Origin: Bacteroidales bacterium
Lineage (GTDB): Bacteria; Bacteroidota; Bacteroidia; Bacteroidales; UBA932
Length of the DNA stretch: 59,717 nt
Assembly: GCA_017464245.1 (NCBI GenBank)
Contig: JAFUDV010000090.1
Coordinates: 1-59,717, forward strand
Direction of reading: 5' to 3'
A program made the position numbers and the translations under genes. A model generated the notes under the pieces. The model was not told the DNA's origin and did no database searches. It was given only the letters and a program-made list of their open reading frames with translations. How positions within the stretch are numbered: position 1 is the stretch's first letter; each line of letters starts with the position of its first letter. Shown here piece by piece: positions 25,406-34,087 of this stretch.

Positions 25406-26485
25406 TTATTCTTTTTCATGTTCGGGATGCTGGCGGCTCAGGCCGATGAACACGCTGGAGAGCATCGTAAATATATAGGCCTGGAGGAAGGCGACCAGCA
25501 GCTCCAGCACGTCCATGAATACGCCGAACAGGACGGCGATGACGCTCAGGCCCGCATTCATGGCCGCGCCCAGCTCCGCGGTCAGGAAGACGACGGACAC
25601 CACGCCGAGGATCATCATGTGGCCCGCCAGGATGTTGGCAAAGAGCCGGACCATCAGGGAGAAGGGCTTGGTGAACACGCCGATGATCTCGATGAGCGGC
25701 ATCAGGGGGAACGCCTTCAGGAACATCGGGACGTCCGGCCAGAAGATGTCCTTGTAGTAGTGCCTGTTGCCGAACAGGTTGACGGCCAGGAAGGTGAATA
25801 CGGCCATCAGGAACGTCACGGCAATGTTGCCGGTGATGTTCGCCCCGCCCGGGAAGAACGGGACGATGCCCAGCAGGTTATTGACAAAGATAAAGAAGAA
25901 GGCGGTCAGCAGGTAGGGCGAATACCGCTTGTAATCCTGTCCGATGCAAGGCTTGATGATATCGTCCTCCACCATCATGACCAGCATTTCCAGCAGTCCG
26001 GCGAACCCGCCGGGCGCCTCCTCGGTGGCATCGTGTTTCCTGTACCAGCGTACGCCCAGCAGCACCAGCAGCACCAGGACGAGGCTGTTGAACATCAGCC
26101 CGGCCACATTCTTGGTGATCGAGATGTCCAGCGGACGGACAAGCCCCTCCGCCGTCTGCTCCATCACCCGGTCCTTGTGCGATTCCGGGTCATGGACCAG
26201 GCAGAAGCCTTCGTAAGGGCCCTCCTCCAGGTGATGCGAGGAGAAGGCATGCCACCCCGTGGTCCGGCTCCGGACGATGACCGGAAGCGGAATGCTGACC
26301 GGTTTCCCGCCAATGGTCGTAATGTGCCACTCGTACGAATCCAGGACGTGGCCGTACAGGTACTCGTCCATGTCGAAAGATTCCTTCGCTTCGCTCGGAA
26401 TGACAGTACTGTCATTCCGAACCTGCGGAGCAGGTGAAGGAATCTGCATCAGAAGCAGCAGGGATATGAGGAGCGCCCGGATCAT
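25406..26485 (-). CDS. atpB: ATP synthase subunit a with signal peptide and repeat-coded N-terminus
   Basis: The stator subunit of the proton channel, with 359 residues. A signal-like helix (residues 1-13) is followed by residues 15-36, coded by a palindromic repeat, then an extracytoplasmic segment of about 90 residues that is usual in Bacteroidota. The membrane helices start near residue 125. The essential Arg is in FTKPFSLMVRLFANILAGH; other family segments are YLLTAFFFIFVNNLLGIVPF and FLQAYIFTMLSSVFIGLS. It overlaps atpC by 4 bp. If the repeat were removed, the frame would run from the signal helix straight into FDMDEYLYGHVLDSYEWH. Confidence 0.95.
   Translation of the reverse strand: MIRALLISLLLLMQIPSPAPQVRNDSTVIPSEAKESFDMDEYLYGHVLDSYEWHITTIGGKPVSIPLPVIVRSRTTGWHAFSSHHLEEGPYEGFCLVHDPESHKDRVMEQTAEGLVRPLDISITKNVAGLMFNSLVLVLLVLLGVRWYRKHDATEEAPGGFAGLLEMLVMMVEDDIIKPCIGQDYKRYSPYLLTAFFFIFVNNLLGIVPFFPGGANITGNIAVTFLMAVFTFLAVNLFGNRHYYKDIFWPDVPMFLKAFPLMPLIEIIGVFTKPFSLMVRLFANILAGHMMILGVVSVVFLTAELGAAMNAGLSVIAVLFGVFMDVLELLVAFLQAYIFTMLSSVFIGLSRQHPEHEKE
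26378..26445. repeat. 68-bp palindromic element inside atpB
   Basis: Outer arms AGATTCCTTC (26378-26387) and GAAGGAATCT (26436-26445) are perfect complements. A zero-loop palindrome, CGGAATGACAGT (26396-26407) against ACTGTCATTCCG (26408-26419), forms the centre. One half contains a small GCTTCGC hairpin and the other an ACCTGC-GGA-GCAGGT hairpin. The length (66 bp between conserved ends plus flanks) keeps the atpB frame open; it codes IPSPAPQVRNDST and VIPSEAKES. The layout resembles interspersed palindromic repeats that are usually intergenic. Confidence 0.85.
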
Positions 26486-26723
26486 ACCTCAACGCAGGCA
26501 TCGACCTGATTGTCATGCACTTCCACGAAACCGGAGCGGATTGCGAGCCGCTGCTCGCCCGCTTCGGTCAGATAGACGATGTCCCCCGCAGCCAGCGAGG
26601 AGAGCAGGGCGGCATGGTCCCGCAGCACCTGGAACGGAGCCAGGGTCCCGGGCAGCGTCACGCTGGACACCTCCGTTTCCACGAGCACCCCTTCGGGCGA
26701 TACGATATGCAACTTGATGTCCA

Positions 26724-26724
<1 letters not shown>
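26482..26724 (-). CDS. atpC: ATP synthase epsilon subunit (short form)
   Basis: The 80-residue rotor foot of F1, containing only the N-terminal beta-sandwich (LHIVSPEGVLVETEVSSVTL, GTLAPFQVLRDHAALLSSL, RLAIRSGFVEVHDNQV). The C-terminal pair of helices that inhibits ATP hydrolysis in E. coli (full length about 139) is missing, as in other Bacteroidota. Its start overlaps the atpD stop by one base (26724), and its stop overlaps the atpB start. Confidence 0.93.
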
Positions 26725-28346
<1,622 letters not shown>

Positions 28347-29822
28347 CTAAAGCATCGCCTCAATCAGACCTCCCAGGGTGTCGCGGAGGACGGAGGTTTT
28401 CGCCGTAGCCCCGTTGACCATCAGGGAGAACACGTACTGCGGGACGCCGTCCTGGGAAAGGACGTAGCCGCTGTAGCACAGGACGCCGTCCATGGACCCG
28501 CTCTTGAAGCGGAGCCGGGCTTTCTGGGCGGCGGTCAATTTGGGAAGCACGCCGGCCAGGGTTCCCTCTCCCGGCTGCGGAAGGCTCGCCAGGAAGGCGT
28601 CGAAGGCCTTCGAACGGGTCATCGCCCGGAGATAGGCGGTCATGAAGGCGGGGGAAAGGGTGTTCAGGCGGGAGAGCCCGCTGCCGTCCTCCATCCGCAG
28701 GCCGTCCAGGGCGTCGGGGACCAGGGCCTTCAGCACGTCGGCCACCGCCACGCGGCAACTGTCATAGACCGCGATGCCGCTGGAGCGCTCTCCCATCTGC
28801 CGGAACAGGGCTTCCGCATAGAAGTTGTCGCTCCGGACGTTGGTCTCCCGGGCGATCCGGGACAGGACCGGAGAGAGGGACTCCCCGGCCACCGCCGGCG
28901 TGCCCGCTTTCTCCACCGGGACGAAGTCCGGCCCCCGGAGCCAGCCGCCCCGGTCGATGTCGGCATAGCCGCCCGAGACGGACCAGCCGGTGGAGCGGAG
29001 GTTCTGCCAGAAATAGTACGCGCAGGTAAGGGCGCCGTACTTGTTCGCAAAGTGCTCCAGCTTGGGCTTGCGGTCCACGGCGAAAGTGCCGCGCAGTTCC
29101 GAGTAGGGTGCCAGGTCCGTCGTATAGAGATAAAGGCTGTTGCCGGTGCCCTTCGGACCGGTTTCGGACCGGTTCGTGAAGTGCATCCAAGGGGTGTCCG
29201 GGTAGCGCTGGACCACCTTCACCGGTGCGCCTTCGGCATCGGCCGAGACGGCCAGGTCGATGGCGTTCTCATAGAAACTCAGCGCATTGCAGCCCGCCCC
29301 GTAGTAGGTTCCGGTGTCGTCGTAGCCCCAGGTCGTATTCTCCAGATGGCCCTCGTAGGCCCGTCCGTCCCCGACGATGCGGCCGTCGATGCGGCCGATA
29401 CCCGCCTGCTTCAGGATGGACTTCCACCGCCAGAAGAGCGCGTCCGGCTTCACCGCGACCGTGTCGCTCACGCCGATGGTAGGATCCCCGCCGCCCACGA
29501 TGTACACGTCCCCGTGCAAGGTTCCTTCCGCATCCACCTCACCGGTGTAACCGATCCCGGTCGCGAACCGGAAATCGGCCCCCAACGCATGCAGGGCGGC
29601 CCCCGTGGTGACGAGTTTCATGTTCGAGGCCGGCACCATCCGCCGGTCCGCTTCCCGCCGGGCCACCACGCGGCCGGACAGGTCCTGCACCATCACGCCC
29701 ACGACCGCGCCCTTCAGCGGCTCGCGGGACACGGCCCGCTCCACCTTCTGCTGCAGGGTCTCCTGGGCGTGGAGCAGCGCGCCCGAGAAAAAGAGCGCGC
29801 ACAGTATCCATGGTTTACGCAT
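28347..29822 (-). CDS. dacB: D-alanyl-D-alanine carboxypeptidase/endopeptidase (PBP4, family S13)
   Basis: A 491-residue periplasmic penicillin-binding protein that trims or cuts peptidoglycan peptides. A signal peptide (residues 1-19, ending LLHAQ) precedes the domain. The three serine-acylase motifs are present: S-x-x-K in VPASNMKLVTT, S-x-N in VRSDNFYAEALFRQMG and K-S-G in LRFKSGSMDGVLCYSGYV. GGGDPTIG is typical of S13 enzymes. It begins 6 bp after the S9 peptidase gene stops, so the two are probably one transcript. Confidence 0.93.
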   Translation of the reverse strand: MRKPWILCALFFSGALLHAQETLQQKVERAVSREPLKGAVVGVMVQDLSGRVVARREADRRMVPASNMKLVTTGAALHALGADFRFATGIGYTGEVDAEGTLHGDVYIVGGGDPTIGVSDTVAVKPDALFWRWKSILKQAGIGRIDGRIVGDGRAYEGHLENTTWGYDDTGTYYGAGCNALSFYENAIDLAVSADAEGAPVKVVQRYPDTPWMHFTNRSETGPKGTGNSLYLYTTDLAPYSELRGTFAVDRKPKLEHFANKYGALTCAYYFWQNLRSTGWSVSGGYADIDRGGWLRGPDFVPVEKAGTPAVAGESLSPVLSRIARETNVRSDNFYAEALFRQMGERSSGIAVYDSCRVAVADVLKALVPDALDGLRMEDGSGLSRLNTLSPAFMTAYLRAMTRSKAFDAFLASLPQPGEGTLAGVLPKLTAAQKARLRFKSGSMDGVLCYSGYVLSQDGVPQYVFSLMVNGATAKTSVLRDTLGGLIEAML

Positions 29823-29828
29823 AACTTC

Positions 29829-32033
29829 CTAACGTTTCCCGGCCGGCAGGTGCTCCAGCCAGTACTTGAGCATGGTCCGGTACAGGTGCATCGTCGTGTT
29901 CTCGCGTTCGCTGATGCCGTGGGTCCGCATCGGATAGGCCATCATCGAGAACATCTTCCCCTGCTTGACGAGTTCGTTCACGAGCATCTCGCAGCTCTGG
30001 TAATGGACATTGTCATCGCCGGTGCCGTGGATGAGCAGCAGGTCGCCCTCGAGGCCGGCCGCATGGGTGATCGGAGACCCCTCCCGATAGCCGTCGGGGT
30101 TCGTGGAGGGAAGGCCCATGTAGCGCTCCTGGTAGATGGAATCGTACAGGAACTGCGAATACACGCCCGCGACGGCGATGCCCACGGAATAGATGTCCGG
30201 ATACTCGAACATCAGGTGCGCCGTGGAGGATCCGCCGCCGCTCCAGCCCCAGACGCCGATGCGCTCCGGGTCCATGAACGGGAACCGCGCCTCCGCCAGG
30301 CGGACGGCCTTCGCATGGTCGGCCATCGCGAGGATGCCCACCTTCCCGTAAATACTCTTGCGCCACCCCCTTCCCTTGGGATTGTTCGTCCCCCGCGGGT
30401 CGATGCTCATGACAAGGTAGCCGTGCTGGGCCAGCAGCTGGTTCCAGTAGTCGCCCGACCAGCTGTCCTGGACCGTGGAAGAGGCCGGCTCGCCATAAAT
30501 GTGGAAGATGACGGGGTATTTCCCCGCAGGGTCGAAGTCCCGGGGCTTGATCATCCAGCCGTCCAGGACCGCATCGCCGATATCCACCTGGAAGTATTCC
30601 CGCGGACGGAATCCGTAGGAGTCATAGACGGCCTTCAGGGCCGCGTTGTCCTCCAGGACCCGGACGATCTTGTGGTCCGGCAGGGTGACCATCTCATAGA
30701 CCCGCGGCGTCGCGCTGTTGCCGAAGCTGCACAGGGCGAACTTCGCGCCGGGCGAGACGTTGTAGGAATACGTGCCGCGGAAGCCCTCCGGCGTTACCCG
30801 CTCCGCCTTGCCCTTCCCGTCCAGCCGGCTGCGGTACAGGTACTGTTCCACGGCGCTGTCCGGCGAGGCCAGGTAATAGACATAGCCGCCCTTGGCGTCG
30901 ATCTCGAGGACGTCGATGACGTCGAAGTCGCCCTGGGTGACGAGCGTCTCTTTCTTCCCGTCCCGGCTCACCCGGTACAGGTGCCGCCAGCCGTCCTTTT
31001 CGCTGGTCCAGGTGAAGAATCTGTTGCCGTCCAGCCACACGATGTGGTCATGGACATCCAGGAACGCGTCGTCGTGGTCCTCGAAGAAGGGCTTCAGTTC
31101 CAGCGTGTTGACATTCCCGTAGTACACTGTATTCGTGTTCTGGAGGCGGTTCAGCTGCTGGATCATCACTTCGTCGGTCCCGGGTACGAACTCCATCCGG
31201 GCGAGGTAGTTCTCCCGCGGGTCCCCCGGCACCGGGAACCATCCGGTGCGGGCGGTCTCCACGTCCACGACGCCCACCTTCACGGCGGAATTCGTGGTTC
31301 CGGCCTTCGGATACGGCAGCGGGATGGTGAAGGAATAGAGGGAGTCGATGTTGTCGATCATCAGGAAGGTCCCCGTCCCTTCCGTATCGGAATGCCAGTA
31401 GGCGATCTTCTCCCCGTCGGGGCTCCATCGCCAGCCGTCGTAACAGCCCAGTTCCTCCTCGTACACCCAGTCGAAGTTGCCGTTGACGAAACGGTCGCTT
31501 CCGTCGAAGGTCAGGCGCCGGCGAACTCCGGTGTCCGTGTCCTCCACATAGAGGTCATTGTAGTACACGAAGCCGAACTTGTCCCCTGCGGGGGATAGCT
31601 TCCCGTACATCATCCGGGACGGGTCCAGGCCCTTTCCCAGCTGCCGGAGCGTTCCGGCCGAGCGGTCCAGGAGCCAGTAGTCGCCCCGGGTGTTGCGCCG
31701 CCAGACCCGGCGGGAGTTCGTGTAAACCAGGAGTTTGGACTTGTCCTGCGACCATTCGTACCCTTCCAGGCGAAGCGGCTGGTCCGCCCCTTCCGGGACG
31801 AAGGCCGATGCGGGAACGACGATCGTCTCCGCGAGGGTGGCGGCATCGACCCGGACGAGGCCGCGCTCCGTGAAGGCGGAGTAGGAACGGCCATCCTCCA
31901 TCCAGGTGGGCTGGGGGACGCCCCGGGCACGGAAAGTGCCCTTGGCATAGATGTCTTCGAGGGTCAGGTCCGGCTGGGCCTGCAGGGAAAGGCACGCGAA
32001 CAGGAGCGCGCCCAGGATCATTCTCTTGCGCAT
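29829..32033 (-). CDS. S9 family dipeptidyl peptidase (DPP IV type)
   Basis: 734 residues including a signal peptide (MRKRMILGALLFACLSLQAQ). The N-terminal about 470 residues form the beta-propeller (LTLEDIYAKGTFRARGVPQP, YKRW-like segments, NFDWVYEEELGCYDGWRWSP with the Glu-Glu that holds the substrate N-terminus in DPP IV). The C-terminal alpha/beta-hydrolase domain has the nucleophile in WGWSGGGSST, Asp in IHGTGDDNVHYQ and His in RTHGISERENTTMHLY. The nucleophile elbow reads GWSGGG rather than the usual GWSYGG. It probably removes X-Pro dipeptides in the periplasm. Start 32033 is set by the -7 box that ends 4 nt upstream. Confidence 0.92.
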   Translation of the reverse strand: MRKRMILGALLFACLSLQAQPDLTLEDIYAKGTFRARGVPQPTWMEDGRSYSAFTERGLVRVDAATLAETIVVPASAFVPEGADQPLRLEGYEWSQDKSKLLVYTNSRRVWRRNTRGDYWLLDRSAGTLRQLGKGLDPSRMMYGKLSPAGDKFGFVYYNDLYVEDTDTGVRRRLTFDGSDRFVNGNFDWVYEEELGCYDGWRWSPDGEKIAYWHSDTEGTGTFLMIDNIDSLYSFTIPLPYPKAGTTNSAVKVGVVDVETARTGWFPVPGDPRENYLARMEFVPGTDEVMIQQLNRLQNTNTVYYGNVNTLELKPFFEDHDDAFLDVHDHIVWLDGNRFFTWTSEKDGWRHLYRVSRDGKKETLVTQGDFDVIDVLEIDAKGGYVYYLASPDSAVEQYLYRSRLDGKGKAERVTPEGFRGTYSYNVSPGAKFALCSFGNSATPRVYEMVTLPDHKIVRVLEDNAALKAVYDSYGFRPREYFQVDIGDAVLDGWMIKPRDFDPAGKYPVIFHIYGEPASSTVQDSWSGDYWNQLLAQHGYLVMSIDPRGTNNPKGRGWRKSIYGKVGILAMADHAKAVRLAEARFPFMDPERIGVWGWSGGGSSTAHLMFEYPDIYSVGIAVAGVYSQFLYDSIYQERYMGLPSTNPDGYREGSPITHAAGLEGDLLLIHGTGDDNVHYQSCEMLVNELVKQGKMFSMMAYPMRTHGISERENTTMHLYRTMLKYWLEHLPAGKR

Positions 32034-32037
32034 AAGA

Positions 32038-32066
32038 CAAATATACGGATAAAATTCGTACCTTTG
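32038..32066. promoter_or_regulatory. divergent promoters of the S9 peptidase gene and galE
   Basis: Minus strand: TATATTTG at 32045..32038, 4 nt before the peptidase ATG, so its mRNA would be almost leaderless. Plus strand: TACCTTTG at 32059-32066, 22 nt before the galE ATG chosen at 32089. Confidence 0.65.
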
Positions 32067-32088
32067 CATGACCGTAATCCCTGTGAAA

Positions 32089-33117
32089 ATGAAAAAGACA
32101 GTTCTTGTATCCGGCGGGGTGGGCTTCATCGGAAGCCACGTGACCGTGGAACTCATCGAGGCGGGCTACGATGTGGTGGTCGCCGACAATTTCTCCAACT
32201 GCGACCGCACCTGCTACGAGGGCGTGAAGAAGATCACCGGCCGGGAGGACATCCCGCTCGTGGAGATGGACTTCTGCGACCTCGCGGCCGTCCGGAAGAT
32301 CTTCGCGGACTACCCCATCGACGCGGTCATCCACTTCGCCGCCTTCAAGGCCGTGGGCGAATCCGTCGCGAAGCCCCTCATGTACTACAGGAACAATCTC
32401 ACGAGCTTCCTCAACGTGCTGGAAGCCGCGCAGGAGAAGGGCGGGGTGAACGTCCTGTTCTCCTCCTCCGCCACCGTCTATGGCGAGCCGGACGCCGTTC
32501 CCGTGACCGAGAACACGCCCCGCAAGCCCGCCACCTCGCCCTACGGCAACACCAAGACCATGTGCGAGGACATCCTCCGCGACACCGTCAAGGCCTCCGG
32601 CGGCGCCCTCAAGGGCATCCTCCTCCGCTACTTCAACCCCATCGGGGCCCATCCGAGCGCCCTCATCGGCGAACTCCCCCGCGGCGTTCCCAACAACCTC
32701 GTCCCCTACATCACCCAGACCGCCGTCGGCAAGCGCGAGTGCCTGTCCATCTTCGGCAACGACTATCCCACCGAGGACGGCACCTGCCTGCGCGACTACA
32801 TCGACATCGTGGACCTCGCGAAGGCCCATGTCTTCGCCGTCACGCGCATGGTCGAGGGGAAGATGAAACAGGACTGCGAAGTGTTCAACATCGGCACCGG
32901 ACGGCCCGTCTCCGTCCTGGAGCTCGTGAACGCCTTCGAGAAGGTGAACGGGGTGAAGGTCCCGCACAAGTTCGCCCCGCGCCGCGCCGGTGACGTCACC
33001 GCCATCTGGGCCGATCCCACCCTCGCGAACGAGGAAATGGGCTGGAAGGCCACCCGCAGCGTCGAGGAGACCCTCGCCGCCGCCTGGGCCTGGGAGAAGC
33101 ACCTCGCCGGGAAATAG
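32089..33117 (+). CDS. galE: UDP-glucose 4-epimerase
   Basis: Interconverts UDP-glucose and UDP-galactose with bound NAD. It has 342 residues. The Rossmann start is VLVSGGVGFIGSHV; then VIHFAAFKAVGES, SSSATVYG and the catalytic pair in SPYGNTKTMCED (Tyr-x-x-x-Lys), RYFNPIGAHPS, DYPTEDGTCLRDYIDIVDLAKAH and RRAGDV, all typical of GalE. An ATG at 32068 is in frame, but it lies 1 nt after the -7 box, so ATG 32089 is preferred. It probably supplies sugar nucleotides for surface polysaccharide. The esterase gene follows after 2 bp. Confidence 0.94.
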   Translation: MKKTVLVSGGVGFIGSHVTVELIEAGYDVVVADNFSNCDRTCYEGVKKITGREDIPLVEMDFCDLAAVRKIFADYPIDAVIHFAAFKAVGESVAKPLMYYRNNLTSFLNVLEAAQEKGGVNVLFSSSATVYGEPDAVPVTENTPRKPATSPYGNTKTMCEDILRDTVKASGGALKGILLRYFNPIGAHPSALIGELPRGVPNNLVPYITQTAVGKRECLSIFGNDYPTEDGTCLRDYIDIVDLAKAHVFAVTRMVEGKMKQDCEVFNIGTGRPVSVLELVNAFEKVNGVKVPHKFAPRRAGDVTAIWADPTLANEEMGWKATRSVEETLAAAWAWEKHLAGK

Positions 33118-33119
33118 CC

Positions 33120-33974
33120 ATGGGCCGGAAAATCCTCCTCGCCCTCCTGCTGTGGGCGGTCGCGGTCTGCGCCACGGCGGCGGAGACCGTCCGGTACACG
33201 ATGAAGTACAAGGGCGAGACCCGCACGTATTGGCTGTACGTCCCGGAAGGGGCCGATGCCGGGACGCCGCTCGTCCTGGTCCTCCACGGCTACGGCGGGA
33301 AGGCGGAAGGCTACTGCCCCGCCATGCTGGAAGTGGCTGAGCGCGAGGGCTTTGCCGTGTGCTACCCGCAAGGCGAAAAGGACGCGAAGGGGAAGACCGG
33401 CTGGAACGTTGGATACGACGTCCAGCAGGGCCTGCAACGGGACGACGTGGGCTTCGTCAAGGCCCTCGTGAAGCATGTGCGCAAGACGCATCACGTCGGC
33501 CGGGACAACGTGTTCATGTCCGGCATGTCCAACGGCGGGGAGATGACCTATTTCATGGCATACAAGTATCCGGACCTGTTCCGGGCCTATGCCTCCATCG
33601 CCGGCCTCACGATGCAGTGGGCCTTCAAGGATTGGAAGGCGAAAAAGCCCGTTCCCCTGATGGAAGTCCACGGCACCGCCGACAAGACCTCGATGTGGGA
33701 GGGCGATCCGACGGACACCGGCGGCTGGGGCGCCTACGTCGCCGTTCCCCTGGCCGTGGGCTACTGGGCCGCCCAGGCCCGCTGCACCCACGAGGAAACG
33801 GTGACGCTCCCCCGGAAAGGCGACCATCCGGTGGTCCTGCACCGCTACCTGGGCGGGGATGACGGCATCGAAGTGCGCCTCTATGAAGTCCAGGGCGCCA
33901 AGCACAGCTGGCACCTCGCCGACATGGACACCTGCAGGGAAATGTGGGCTTTCTTCCGGCAGTATATGCGGTAA
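33120..33974 (+). CDS. secreted alpha/beta-hydrolase esterase (PHB depolymerase / CE1-like)
   Basis: 284 residues with a signal peptide (residues 1-20, LLALLLWAVAVCATAAET). It has the oxyanion-side LVLVLHGYGG, GWNVGYDVQQG, the nucleophile elbow in VFMSGMSNGGEMTY, the HGTADKTSMWEGD segment near the acid, and the catalytic His in GAKHSWHLAD. This is the pattern of LpqC/poly(3-hydroxybutyrate) depolymerase and feruloyl esterase proteins, so it probably cleaves an ester on a plant or microbial polymer outside the cytoplasm. The exact substrate is not evident. A hairpin (33981-34001) follows. Confidence 0.82.
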   Translation: MGRKILLALLLWAVAVCATAAETVRYTMKYKGETRTYWLYVPEGADAGTPLVLVLHGYGGKAEGYCPAMLEVAEREGFAVCYPQGEKDAKGKTGWNVGYDVQQGLQRDDVGFVKALVKHVRKTHHVGRDNVFMSGMSNGGEMTYFMAYKYPDLFRAYASIAGLTMQWAFKDWKAKKPVPLMEVHGTADKTSMWEGDPTDTGGWGAYVAVPLAVGYWAAQARCTHEETVTLPRKGDHPVVLHRYLGGDDGIEVRLYEVQGAKHSWHLADMDTCREMWAFFRQYMR

Positions 33975-33980
33975 TCGACA

Positions 33981-34022
33981 CCGCTTTTCATTGAAAAGCG
34001 GAGCGGTCCCGTTGATTTTTTT
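33981..34022 (+). terminator. possible terminator after the esterase gene
   Basis: A perfect 9-bp stem CCGCTTTTC (33981-33989) / GAAAAGCGG (33993-34001) with a 3-nt loop. The T run (34016-34022) begins 14 nt after the stem, farther than in a standard intrinsic terminator. Confidence 0.4.
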
Positions 34023-34087
34023 CGTTTTTTGGTTCGGTTGTTGCTATTTTACGCGAAACGTGTATTTTTCTTGAACGACCGAGCCTT

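Noticed and set aside
29052-31598. Another long plus-strand open frame opposite the S9 peptidase and dacB
   Set aside because: Both genes opposite have complete catalytic motifs; this frame has none and no promoter.
32068-32088. Upstream ATG start for galE
   Set aside because: It lies 1 nt after the -7 box; the Rossmann motif starts right after the ATG at 32089, as in the family.
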